Positions 24,174-35,506 of a DNA stretch of 64,000 bases are shown here, piece after piece; the first letter of the stretch is position 1; each line of letters begins with the position of its first letter. This stretch comes from Prunella strophiata. Lineage: Eukaryota; Chordata; Aves; Passeriformes; Prunellidae. The notes under the pieces were generated by a model. It searched no databases and had not been told where the DNA came from. It worked only from the letters and a program-made list of their open reading frames with translations. The position numbers and the translations under genes were made by a program. The DNA lies in contig JAZBQD010000030.1 of the NCBI GenBank assembly GCA_036583965.1, forward strand, positions 56,173,551-56,237,550. Reading direction: 5' to 3'.

Positions 24174-24989
24174 CACTGAATCTCCAGGCTGTGTTTTCCC
24201 TGACTTTAACTCCTGATTTCAGCTGGATCTATTGCTTGCTGCACCAGTGAAACCAACAGAAGTATTGCTATCTTAAGGCTTGACTGTGAAGCCAAGTATT
24301 GCACATTTCTTCAGGCTATTACAACAGAGTATGATATTCTAAGATGATATTTAATATTGGCCTAAATTCCCCTTCTGCAAGACTGAAACAGTAAAATTAC
24401 ACTTTGCCTGTGCTTTGCCCCTCTACCTTAGTGGTAAGTGCTCTGTGACATAAGAACATAAAATTATCAGGCCAGTCCATCCTTGTGGGATCATGCACAG
24501 GGGAAGTTATGTCTTCCTGGAAATACATCCAGATTTTGACAAGAGGCCTGATTACCTTGTCCACCAAGAAGAAAACCAACTTGAAGTACATAAGCTTTCC
24601 ACAGTAAATGAAAATGTGGTCAAGTGGAGAAGGAAAGAAGAAGAGTAAAGCAAGCAAACAAAATACTTCAAAGACATTTTCATGCTGTTCTTTGAACTTG
24701 GGTGCTATAAAAATTTTTATATTTTGACCAGTTCTAGAAGATCACAGCAGAGCTAGCAGGAAGAAGAAAGGGTCAGGGCATGCCAAGCTGAAACTGGAGT
24801 ATATATCCCCTAAATGTACTCATGCTTGCTGCATCCAGTAAATGGTTTGCTCATAGAGACCTGAAGCTAATGCTGTCTAGTTCTTCAGAGTTATGACCTA
24901 TTTGCATGGGAAGAATAAGCCAGATTTAAACCCTTTGGGGACATGCAGTCATATTTTCAGATTCCTTCCTTCCTGTCCATTGCCTAAGT
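24174..24989. other. Non-coding sequence
   Basis: Nothing is recognised. The last bases before the purine tract include a short TTCCTTCCTTCC motif (24962-24973) that matches the pyrimidine arm further on. Confidence 0.6.
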
Positions 24990-25222
24990 AAAGGACAGGG
25001 AGGGGAGGGGAAGGAAGGAGAGGACGGAGGAAGGAAGGAAGGAAGGCGGACAGGAAGGAGGAAGGAAGAAGGAGGAAGGGAAGGACGGAGGAGGACGGGG
25101 AAGGGGGGAAGAGGAACGGAAGGAGGAAGGTAGGGGAAGGACAGGACGAAAGGAAGAAGGAAGGAACGAGGGGAAGGACGGAAGGAAGAAAAGGCACGGC
25201 GGCAGGCAGGAAGGAAGGAAGG
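24990..25222 (+). repeat. GGAA/GGAAG polypurine tract, left arm
   Basis: About 230 bases that are almost entirely purine on the plus strand, built from irregular GGAAG and GGAA units. They are interrupted by isolated C residues, mostly as GGAC (for example AGGACAGGG, GAGGACGGAGG, AGGCACGGCGGC). These interruptions are frequent here and nearly absent in reciprocal form in the opposite arm. Such tracts can form intramolecular triplexes and block polymerases. The protein frames predicted through it are serine/proline/leucine low-complexity artefacts. Confidence 0.95.
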
Positions 25223-25240
25223 TCAGGCATACCTTCATTC

Positions 25241-25376
25241 ATCCTTCCTTCACCTCCTCTTCCTCCTGAGAGAACGTTCCTTCTTCCTTCCTTCCTTCCT
25301 TCCTTCTTCCTCTTCCTTCCTTCCTTCCTCTGGCCTTCCTTCCTTCTCCTTCCTTCTTCCTTCCTTCTTCCTTCCC
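25241..25376 (+). repeat. TTCC polypyrimidine tract, right arm
   Basis: About 135 bases of TTCC/TTCTTCC repeats, interrupted near 25264-25275 (CCTGAGAGAACG) and at a TCTGGCC about 25329-25335. It is separated from the polypurine arm by only about 18 bases. Because TTCC is the complement of GGAA, the two arms form a large imperfect inverted repeat (about 390 bp in total). Confidence 0.95.
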
Positions 25377-28300
25377 ATCAGATATGTTATAACAGAGAAA
25401 ACTACTCTGTCACTTATCACTACATACATGTAGTAGGTGTCTTGGCCACCCCTATATTTCACAGTGCTTTTTAAAAACATTTTTATGTGGAATGCAGACA
25501 CTGGTTTCTAATCTGGAAATGAGAAAGTAGGGAAAAGCGTATGAGAAAGATTTATACAGTGAATTGAAGCAAAAACTTTGTTAAGTAGGGTCCTTGTAGG
25601 GTTGTTTTGTTTCGATTTTTAGTTTAGTTTGTTTATAGGTCCTGCGAAAATCCATCAGATTAAAATACATCAGAAAATCCCCAGGAATAGGCTGAAAGTG
25701 AACAAGAATTTAATCTTTCTTCATCACTGTCAACAGAAATTCTTTCCTCCTGATAAATATAAGTAGATGCTGTTTCTGCTTCTTTATTGATGTTGGTGAT
25801 CTCAATCCAATAGTGCAGAAGAAAGTGGAAGATTAAGATGTATTGTAAAGCAGGATTGCAAGATTATTGCAATAAAATGGAAAAACTGTCAGTCACATAT
25901 TGCCTTAAGATGGAATTTTACAATGCTTTTGTGGTTAAGGAAGGTTAAAACTCTTCCAAGAAATCTTTCTTACTGAGAGACTTTCCCTGGAGAAGACCTT
26001 GTAGTCATTAAGGCTCTTAGTGACCTGACTATAAATCTGATATCAAAGGCACAAAAATAAACTGACTTGCCAAAGGCTCTTCAGCTGGTGAAATTATATG
26101 TGCTGTGAGTTGCATGAAAGAGGAAATTAGAATCTAAGTAAAAATCAGACTATATAATGTTTTCTGGGCTAATCCCAACATTTCAATAATATTAAATTAA
26201 CTAGATGATAGGAGTTATTGAATAATAAGGTCCATGTGTTGACCAAGGAAATCAGCTGGAATGAGATGGAAAGTAACTTAAGCCAGTATCCCAAAAAGAG
26301 GACCAAGGTCATTTTGACAAATCATAATTGCTCATGAGATTTTAGCAAGGCTCTAAGAGTGTCTGGAACCTGCTCTTTGACAATTTCAGATTTAAAAGAG
26401 TAAAAATAAAAGCAGCATACAAAGACCTGGGGTCATTTTAGCCCTCGGACTGTGACCTGAAGAGAGAGTGGGGTGTGGGTGCTGCAGCAGAGGATTCTGT
26501 GCAGGGGAAATCTGAATTATCTGGTGAAGACATGCAGTTGCCTTTACAGGGGCACAAGGTCTGGAAATGTGTTGTACGCAGAGACAACTCTCATCACTGC
26601 AGGAGAACTTGAGCAGAGCCCTTTCCCAGCACAAGGGTGCTAACAGTGAAACCTTACAATAACATCAGGCTTTTCCGTGTTTTTTTTCACACACTGCTTG
26701 TATGGCTTGGATGATTTGTATTGTGAAAAGGACTGGACAGAATATCACTCCCATTCTGGTACCCTTTGACACTGAGTTGAAAATATTTAAGCCTGCAGGG
26801 AGATTGGTGAATGACCCTTTTGAATATGTTTCCATCTAAATCTTTAGGCACATGGGTAGTGAGGGGAAGAATCCCTGACAATGTTGCATGGCATATGTCT
26901 TAACATTTCTTAACTACTGAGAAAAAAGTGACCACAGAAAACGTTGGTCTAAGGGCCCAATATGTCAAAGCATTTCCAAAATGCTTGTGCTCCCTATTTA
27001 CATCCCTCTATTTGCATGTGAAAGGCCTGTATTTGCAGATGTCAAGATTTCACCAAGAGTCAGACTGAGCTGAAACCCTGAGATTCAAACATTTCAGAAG
27101 GCCTAAGAAAGCTTGTTTTCATGGCTCTGGTTTATGTCATTGTTGGACATAAGCAAGTGAGATGATTCAGTGCAGAAATAAATTCCTCCAGGGTTGGTGT
27201 GTGCTTTGGTTTTGGTCACTTCTGTCAGATGGCATTGTCTGATTGTCTTGCTTGGCTGTTAAAACCTCATACTTTCACATTTTGCTCTCATCTGAAGTGG
27301 AGCTTACTAGATCAAGATGCTTCGGTTTGCCAGAGAGCTGCTCTACAGAACTGCTCTGGGGCACTTTTCAGCATGATCAGACATGTCCAGGACTGGCATG
27401 GCAGCCAAAAAATCATGCCAGGAGAGCAAGGGAAAGAATGAGAAGGATGTTTTTGGTGTCATAGTGGCTACTGCACCGCTGAACTCATAAGGTGATCTTA
27501 TACAGGCTCACCTGAGGCAGGGCAGATTTCTCCTGCTGGTATAGTCTTTCCTGAGCAACTCAGAATGCCATGACTGGTGGACCTCCATGTCCCCATCAGT
27601 GGCTAGCCATGATCCCACTGCCTGCATGGCCACCCCCACTGTGCCAGCTCCTCTGCATCCTCAGCGGCTGGCTGCGGCAGGGTGGAGCTCGGGGCTGCTG
27701 CAGCACTGCATTTCCTTATCCAGCACTGAGACTGCAAGAATTTGTCCTCATTCCTGGGACAGTAAAATTTGATTTTGTCTGTGCTGCTGTGAATCCTTGA
27801 TCTTCCCCTGAGGACAGCTCTTACAGATTTCAGAATGAGACTATTATTACATTACCATTTAGGGAGGGCTTGCCAACATAATTATTCCTATTGGAAGTGC
27901 CTGCATCATTGCAATTTCAGAATACTGAATTTGCATTACACAAAACTATTGGTCAAGACCTTAGCTAATAAAACCCTCCTAAATTTGCTGAAAGCATTTC
28001 TGGTAGGTATGACTTTGGCTATACATATGTACATGACTGCATATATAGATCCAAGAGAGAAGTGTTATAGAATACAAGACATTGGTAGGAAAAATTCTGC
28101 TTTATATTCACTTTGGTGCTTCTTTGATAGAGACCACTCTGGAGAACAAGTTTGATTTTTCAGACAAAGATTGAAAATTGGTCAGTTTTGCCTTTTAGTA
28201 GAATTAAACCTCGAATCATGTACTATAAGTCTTTAAACAACACACTGCAACTGCCTGTACATTCACTTTTCTGTTAAGAGATTTTGTGTCAGGGAGTATG

Positions 28301-29084
28301 TATGCAGAATGGGAAGGAAAATAATGATCAGATTTAAATGAAACTAAAAGACATTTTCTCAGCTGGAGGTTAGAAAAAAATTATTCCATAAATGCAGAAT
28401 TTTGTGCGAAGCCCTTGATGATGTCTGGAATATCATTACATGCAGCATAACATAATAATGATAAGAGAAAACAAAACCCCCAACTCCTGCTTTATACTTA
28501 GTTCATTCAATGCATGTACATTTTTCATTTTGGCATTGTTTTTGTTTTACACAATGTGTATTTTAAAGAGGACTTAGATGTTTAACTGCATTGAGATCAT
28601 GCATTATACTCTTTGTCCTTTATAAAACCAAGCACACCTGCCAGAAGCACATAATTTAATAAAGAAAATATCATTATAACTAGATTTTAGTGACAACATA
28701 ATCAGGAAACACAGGCGAGAGGTCAGCCAGCCAAATTGTTTTTACCAGGTATTTGAGAACTGTGGGCTGCTGTTATTTTCAGCTACACTATAATTTTATT
28801 TTATTGTGGAGAATAAATCAATGTTTTAAAAGGAGGCTATTTTTTTTTCCATATCTATAAGCTACAGATGTTGGCACGAGAATTGCTTGTTGCTGAAACT
28901 AGCTGTAAGCATATTTAGCCCAAAAGAAATTGATCAGGTTGATAGCTTAGAGGTCAAAAAAAAAAAATCAAAACCACCCTTATGACAATCATGTTCCCTT
29001 TGGCATCAGCAGAGCTTCTCCTATGCACTCCTGTCCTTGCTCCTTCATTCTCCTTTACATGATTTTCCTGTTATTGTGTCCTTT
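25377..29084. other. Unique non-coding sequence
   Basis: No gene or transposon is recognised. A small GC-richer patch (about 27570-27740) and a stop-poor plus-strand frame at 27835-28155 (106 codons) have no recognisable similarity. Confidence 0.6.
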
Positions 29085-29345
29085 AGGGTACGGGCTTTGC
29101 AGGCTGCTCAGCCTCTGAATGGGTTCAGTCCCTCGCTTCCGCGGAGGCTGCTGAGAAGGGTGTCACTTGTGAAGGCAGTTTTGTGAAGAGGCAACTCGCT
29201 AATAAGACCCACACTCAGCCAGGCAGCCTGCTCGGTGCGAGCCTCCGAGCAGCTATCAGAAGCTAATTGTGATGCTTATTAAAGACAGCTTAGCAGGGAT
29301 GTGAAAATGGCAGGCAGGGCTTTGCTATTATCTACACCAGCTCTC
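29085..29345. promoter_or_regulatory. CpG-rich short element, possible regulatory DNA
   Basis: Eight CpGs fall within 29091-29248, far denser than the surroundings. The segment includes CCGCGG and an inverted repeat CTGCTCGG/CCGAGCAG (29228-29235 and 29245-29252). It runs into AGCTAATTGTGATGCTTATT, rich in homeodomain-like words. CpG retention suggests an unmethylated or conserved element. Function is not known, and an exon is possible though no clear frame is seen. Confidence 0.3.
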
Positions 29346-29417
29346 AGTCCTCTTACTCAGCAGCTCTGCTCCCTGAGTCTATTCAGGGACAGAGATGCTG
29401 CTTTTCTAAAAGGAGGG

Positions 29418-29442
29418 AAAAAAAAAAAAAAAAAAAAAAAAA
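29418..29442. repeat. Homopolymer A25
   Basis: An uninterrupted run of 25 A after AAAAGGAGGG. It could be the tail of a plus-strand retrocopy, but the upstream sequence is not recognised. Confidence 0.95.
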
Positions 29443-30599
29443 GATTCCAAACCCATATAACTTGGCAGCTCTGAAAAACTGGGAAGGCTGACAGAGGCTC
29501 TTTAGGCTGCATTTACATCATGTGCCCTCTTTTTTGATAGAAAGCTGGACCTCTAAGCAAGTTGTACCTTCTTCACAGTCAGCAGGTGAGCATGACCTAG
29601 GTGTTTCTGAGGATGTATAGATGTGCCTAATATCCTTTATTAGTGGAGATAATGAAGAAAATGGAGAGACAGAAAACCACAGTTTGACTTAAGTATTTAA
29701 GTTTAGGCTTCTGAGTGTCATCTCTTATCATTTACACCATCTCCTTCCCACCTCCTCCCACCTCCTTCAGTTTTTCCTGTGAAAACTAAGCAAGTATGGT
29801 ATGGAAATCAGGGACACAATGTGTGTTAAACTCGATGTGCCATATCCTTAAACTCCCTGTCAGAGTAAAAATACAGTTTGAGGCTTTGCATCCTGTTATT
29901 CCTCATGCAAACTGCCACTGCAGACAAGCACTTTGCCTGTGGTAAATGCTCTTGTTCAGAGCAGATGTTTCCCTCAATTAGCATTTATTCAACTATTTAG
30001 CAAGTACATTCTATTAAAATATTTTAATTTATGCAGAAAGTATGTTATTAAATTTACAAATTTTTTTTATAAGACACATCCTGTAGTTTCAAGCTAATAA
30101 TTTTCGATCAGTAACAGTCATCATGGACCAGAGAGTATTCCTGTAAAAGAAATCTTGGCATTATTTTCTCCAACAGTGAGATATTTACTCCTTTCATGTC
30201 TTCCTCATAGCATGATGATTGCATTTTTTATATTTTCCTCATAAAGATAATTAATGTTTAAGGCACTTGACAGGTTTTTGAAAACATGGGGATACAGATT
30301 TTTGAAAGTTCTGCACATATGTAATAACCCTTTTGTTCTTATTCTATTAACTTCCCCTCTTTCAAAGGCATGGATAGACAAGACAGTCTTTTTCTTGTCT
30401 TTCCATCTGTTCAGAACATTTTCACACACTCTGACAATGCAGTTCTGCCCCAGTGTTCCTTTTCCCCTGAATATTGACTTAATGGAACAGTGTAGTTTTA
30501 AGAAGCCCACATATAGGTCAGCATTATTTCTGCACGCGTTTTGCCCTATCATTTGAAATCAGGCTACAGCAAAGGCTGTTTGCTGTGAGACTGAGCAGC
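29443..30599. other. Unique AT-rich non-coding sequence
   Basis: Nothing is recognised. Two opposing open frames of 100-115 codons (30205-30556) lie on top of each other on opposite strands and look like chance. Confidence 0.6.
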
Positions 30600-31090
30600 T
30601 CAGGCGGTTGATCCCGAAAGGCAGAGAGTGTTTCCTGCATCCTGGCTGTGGCAGGAATCCAGCTCAGGTTAGCAGTGACCGACAGCTGCTACCATCTACT
30701 GGCTGCTCGCAGAGCTCCGTGGAGCAGCAGGGGCATCTGCTGCTGCCTGCCATGCTGCCGCTGAGCCTCGGGGGGCTGGCAGCTCACAAGAGGGGTACCA
30801 TGCCCACAAGTCCTTCTGGCAGGTCTTTTGCTCGGGTATAATTTAATGTTTTAGTCTCTCTCTAACGCACTGCTCATTGCTTTGCTTCAGGTGGCAACAA
30901 CGCTAGTGCTCAGGTGTGTGCCAGCCGATTGCTGCTGCGCTGCGATTTGGCACAAAGCAGTCCTTGTCTGCCTTGGATGTTAACATTCAGTGCCCCATCA
31001 GTTAACCTGTGTTTAGCTGTACTTTTGTGATGGCCGCTCTCAGTGCTGGCAAACCCCCGGGGCTGTGCAGGTAAAAAACCCCGGTGTCTT
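30600..31090 (+). other. CpG-richer segment with candidate non-coding exon
   Basis: Sixteen CpGs are visible in about 490 bases. A good splice-acceptor-like tract (CATTGCTTTGCTTCAG, AG at 30889-30890) and a donor-like CAG/GTAAAA (GT at 31071) bracket a 180-base interval, 30891-31070. All three plus frames contain stops in that interval, so it could at most be an untranslated or non-coding RNA exon. Not supported by anything else. Confidence 0.2.
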
Positions 31091-33173
31091 TCATCAAGGT
31101 TAGTCCTGAAAGACAGTAAGTTAGCTCTGAAGGTCCTAAAGTGCCAAGGCAGTTAAGGCAGATAATGTCTTCTTGTAAACAACAAATATATTCATTTAAT
31201 AATGAACAAAGAGTAAAAAAGGTTTACGGACACAGCACTGTCTGTTTCAGGTTTTTCAGAACATTTAGTGGAGGTTAATTTAACTTTTAAAAATTCCTTT
31301 ATAGTAATATGCACAGCTTAGCTCCTTAAAAAAAATTGGCCTCATCTGGATAGATGCATGTTTATTCTTCATGCTTATGATTTTGGGAATACACATTAGT
31401 TATAAATAATAACTAATAACAACAAATACAACACAATTACTACTCTAATTCCATCTCTTGCTTTTTTGCTTTCCTTCATTTCCTGGCTCTCTTAATACCA
31501 GAGTTTAACACAATTTGGCTTTTCTTTTCACATCTCCTAGGCATAGCCTTCCTGGTCCCCAAAGGGGAATGCCTTTGACTAGTTGCCCAGTCCTTGTCAG
31601 CTACTGTTGGAAGAAAGGTTTTTAAAGTAGACTAGCAAGTGCCAGTATACTGGCAGTTTATTTGCAGAATGTAATAGATTGTAGATCTAGCATCACCTAA
31701 AGGGAGCACATAGAGGTGACAGAATGACAGTAGAGTCTGCAGAAGCCAGAATCCTACATAGCAATGAAACATTTAATGTTCCCAAAAGCAGTGAACTCCA
31801 GCAAGATGAAAATTAACCTCAGACTTCTTGTAAATTTAGGTCACAAGCAAGAAGAACACGAAACTTATAAATAACTGGAGTGTTGCTGTTGGTTTGATGT
31901 TATGAATGGCGATGTTTCCCTATTTATACCTGGCCACAGGCAGTTTGTTAGTCATGTAGGAACTCCAGTGCAGCTGTAGTAGTCCACTCTTAGCCCTACT
32001 GATATTCACTGCCACAATGGAGGAACTTCTCCTTTCTTGACAAAAAACTATCATGGTGGAATTCTCTGGTTTCCCCTCTGGTAGAGGTCAGCCTAAATAT
32101 TTGACATGTTTTTATTTGATCCTGAATCTCAATGGAATCTATGAAAAGTAAGCAGACCTAACATTGATTAGTCTGTTCCATCTCTCCAAGATTAAATGCA
32201 CACCTGTAGGTCATGATGGGAACCATTATAGCATTGGGGCATTCATTACCCATTTAGTGACTTCCAATTTATGCAGTTTAATAGTAAAGTGAGAAGAGGA
32301 AAGACAATTATGTTCTCCTGGTAGTTTGGTCATAAATGGAATCTTTCTTAAACAGTAGAGATAAAAAATTATAGCAAACTAGCTACTTTTACCTCCAGAA
32401 TATGGAATAATTTTCTTTATTAGCTACCCTCAGCTGTGGGGTCAGCTGAGGTAAGTGATGTGGTCATCACATAGGTGGCAAAAACAATGCAATTGCTAGG
32501 ATCATTTTAATTACCAGCTCGTTTTAGTGAGTGGGACTTTAGTGTCTGTATCCACACCACTTTGACAGATGTGGTCTTGGAAGAATTTCATCCTAGTTTT
32601 TCCTTTTTACAAGGACTATACAGCTGTCTAAGTGTGCTGAGTGGTGTAGTGACCCAGAATTTCTCCTGCCATTCTGAACCAAGGCTTTCAGACTTGGTGT
32701 TAAATGTTGGACAAACTTGATTCTGTGTCTATTCTGACTGCATCTGTCTGGTCAGTAAAATGGGATTCAGCTCCAGATAGAGATGCTTAAATGTAGGTGT
32801 CTAGATGAAGGTGTTTACTATAATCTTACTAAAGCTGCCCTATTGCAGCTTTTCATCATTACCTGAGTCACTTTCTAGGCCCTGCTGAATGTACTGGCTG
32901 GCAACTGAATTCAGATGCCCACACATGGACCCTGTGATATTTTAGATTCCCTGAGATATCCTCCCTGGTTTTCACTTACTGCTGTGGAAAGTTACTGCTT
33001 GTTGTAGGCCTGCTGTCATATCCATCCTCCTCATATGAGTGTCTTCCATATTATGAAACATAAATTTAATTCCAAGTGTATGTGTGCACAATTGACTTGA
33101 GTTAGGATCTGCATTCACTATAATGGGAATTGTACAGGTCACAGGTAAACAGCTGAGCTTAACAATAGAGTCT
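31091..33173. other. Unique non-coding sequence
   Basis: No gene is seen. Words such as ATGTAGGTGTCTAGATGAAG near 32.79 kb recall degenerate old interspersed repeats, but no family is assigned. Confidence 0.55.
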
Positions 33174-33178
33174 CCTGC
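33174..33178 (+). repeat. Target-site duplication CCTGC, left copy
   Basis: CCTGC immediately precedes the LTR and is repeated exactly at 33862-33866 immediately after it. Confidence 0.85.
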
Positions 33179-33249
33179 TGTTATGAATAGATGTGGGGCT
33201 TTAGATAAGTCCTTGCCTTTTGTCCAGGCCTCTGGCAGCAGGCAGTAGC

Positions 33250-33255
33250 TTTATT
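33250..33255 (-). terminator. LTR polyadenylation signal
   Basis: AATAAA on the minus strand (context CAATAAAG), about 70 bases before the LTR 3' end and about 395 bases downstream of its TATA box. Confidence 0.7.
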
Positions 33256-33649
33256 GAGGGGGCCAGCACCCCAAAACCCATTCTCATTCACAAGTTCTTC
33301 GATAATGGCTGATTTGGTCTATTATAGAATGAATTATTTATTTAATAGACAGAAAACTAACAGACATAAGACTTGAAACAAACTAATACTACACAGGAAT
33401 AAGGACAAAAGAGAAACTACCAGTAGATTTATACATTGCAAGGTTAAAGGTACCTGTTAATGTTACAGCTAGTGAAGAAATAATATAACCTAGGAGTCAG
33501 TGTATCTTACCATCCAATTGTTGATGCAGCACACATCAAGATCCTTTCCCTCAAGTCCAAAGAAGTAACCATGGAACCTGTATCCAGGTCTCCCCCACTT
33601 CAGGGTGTGTGTGTAGAAGGCTTCTCTCCTCTGTGGTAACTTGTATGTC

Positions 33650-33657
33650 TTTTATAG
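33650..33657 (-). promoter_or_regulatory. LTR TATA box
   Basis: CTATAAAA on the minus strand, about 205 bases inside the 5' end of the LTR. Confidence 0.65.
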
Positions 33658-33861
33658 TTTGTAAAACAGTGTCTCTTAGTAAGGGATATTACCTTTATCT
33701 CTTCCCACATCAGCTCTCCAGACTAAGATGTTGACTTCTTAGCTGAGGTCTGAGCCCTTTTGGCACCAGAGATGACCCCTTGCTGAGCCTTTCAGCCTGG
33801 GTTGTCTCTTCATGCACCAACTATCTGTGGTAGAGAGGAAGGGGGTAGACATTCTGCCACA

Positions 33862-33866
33862 CCTGC
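33862..33866 (+). repeat. Target-site duplication CCTGC, right copy
   Basis: Exact match to the five bases at 33174-33178. Intact duplications support integration as a single event. Confidence 0.85.
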
Positions 33867-34044
33867 CACTAGAGGTGCCTTGGGATGCTCCACCTGACTG
33901 ACCTAGATACTGAAGACTGCCTGATATGGCACTGCATGGTTTAGTCAGCTGAATACTGCTACTAAATTTAGAGTTCTTAGTCTCAGACTGAGTGTTTCCC
34001 CAAGGGAACAATACAGGTGCCTGAAACAGGTTTGTTTGTTCCTT

Positions 34045-34045
<1 letters not shown>

Positions 34046-34087
<42 letters not shown>
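34046..34087. repeat. Homopolymer T42
   Basis: An uninterrupted run of 42 T, the longest homopolymer in the window, 180 bases beyond the solo LTR. On the minus strand it is an A42 preceded by CATGTATCTAAAACAG. It could be the tail of a retrocopy or an expanded mononucleotide repeat. Its exact length may be unreliable in any assembly. Confidence 0.95.
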
Positions 34088-35443
34088 CTGTTTTAGATAC
34101 ATGAATCCACCACTGACATCTGCAGCAGGCTGGGTGAGATGTTCACCCTGCACACAACCCAGGCAGGGCCAGGGGGGCTGCAGCACCATGACCCTCTGCC
34201 AATGCAGACTGCATACATGAGTCTGTGTGTGTACAGGTGTTTTATCTGCTCCTCTTCAAAGGGAATATTCTGCTCCTTAGACTCTGGAAGGTCAGATATG
34301 TTTCATTCCTGCAGAGGGTTAGCTGGTCCACCAGGTTAGGCTGTAAGCCATCAAGGATGTCAGCACTGCTAATGGAAGTGCTGCTTTGGTTTTTATTTTG
34401 TTGAAGAATTTCATGTTTCCTGACCCCAGCTGACTAGGATGAACAGGTTAGGCAAGATAGAAATGGTTATGTAAGTATCAGGAAAGCTGGATAATGTTGG
34501 TGTCTAAATTGTCTGTTGGAGTAATTTTCTTCCTATTTACTATGTGGTCATCAGTTAAAAGCCATACTTGACCTGTCACTCTGTGTCCATTTCCAGACAA
34601 AATTTGTGTCCTCATTGTGTCTTTTGAAATCTATTTGGACAGAGGACTGAAACACTTTTTTTCTTTGACAAGGAAGCTTGTCACACTTACTCATGTCTTT
34701 GTCGTTCCAAGCAAGATTTCTGCAACATGTTCTGCTTTAAAAGGATTTATAAATATCTGCTAGAAATAGAAGTGGGCTGGTCACTAAGTACCATTGCAAT
34801 ATTGCTCTCCCTGCATTCTTCTATCTCTTCCAGATAGCTGCCAGGTGAAACTCAGTCAGCTATGACCTTGAAAGCCCCTTGGATACAACAGCTTGAGAGA
34901 CAAGTCTTTTTGTTGTGGAAAATCCTGATGGAATGGAAGGTTGTAACTGAGAACATGCTTATTTATGAGGAGGAAAATTAAAGGATTTTGATTTTGTTCT
35001 CCTGATGGAAACTGTGGGTTTGTATGTAAGACAGATGTTTTCCCATAGAGACAGTTTTTGACCAGTGAACACATCCTGCCTGTGTACAAAGGCTAGGTCA
35101 GACTGATAATGGGCATTTGCCATGCATACAAGTGTTCAGCTAAAAAATTCATATTGAGGATATGGTTTTGTTCTCTATTATGCTTTTCTTCATCTAGTAG
35201 AAAGAAATCCATGGTTTGTAATAGGAAAAATTCTTGCATCTACTGTATGAATAGCAACAGAACTCTAGCAACCTTGAATGGCTGATAGTAAAGGCAAAAT
35301 GTCATTGGACAAAGCAATTTTTCAATTCTGCACTTCTAAGAGGGTTAACCAAATGATGGATTACTTGGTAGGAAGTGGTTTTAACCTGGTGAAATTTAGA
35401 GGGAAATTTCTCAACAAAGTTGAAGTCAGAAGGACTGACAGAT
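34088..35443. other. Non-coding sequence
   Basis: Nothing is recognised apart from a GC-richer patch directly next to the T42 run (34100-34200, with AGGCAGGGCCAGGGGGGCTG). Confidence 0.6.
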
Positions 35444-35506
35444 AAAAAAACCCAAAAAAACAAAAAAAACCAAACAAACCCCAAAAACAAAAAAAACCAC
35501 CAAAAC
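35444..35506. repeat. A/C-only low-complexity tract
   Basis: About 63 bases composed only of A and C, as runs of 3-8 A separated by one to four C. It behaves as a degenerate (CAAAA)n simple repeat. Confidence 0.92.

Larger units (their letters stand above)
33179..33861 (-). mobile_element. Solo LTR of an endogenous retrovirus
   Basis: This is a 683-bp LTR on the minus strand. Read in that orientation it begins TGTGGCAGAATG (plus-strand end at 33861) and ends ATTCATAACA (plus-strand start at 33179), so it has the TG...CA termini and TGT/ACA inverted ends of a retroviral LTR. It is flanked by an exact 5-bp duplication, CCTGC. Inside, in the same orientation, a TATA box CTATAAAA lies at 33650-33657 and a polyadenylation signal AATAAA at 33250-33255, in the expected U3-R-U5 order. 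No primer-binding site, polypurine tract or gag/pol/env sequence adjoins it, so it is a solo LTR left by recombination between two LTRs. A 5-bp duplication fits ERVL- or ERVK-type elements; I have not assigned the family. Confidence 0.9.

Noticed and set aside
24949..25242. Long minus-strand serine/proline/leucine-rich open frames
   Set aside because: They are translations of the GGAA/TTCC microsatellite, with no start context or domain.
27835..28155. 106-codon open frame in AT-rich DNA
   Set aside because: Stop-poor but without recognisable sequence, splice context or composition shift.
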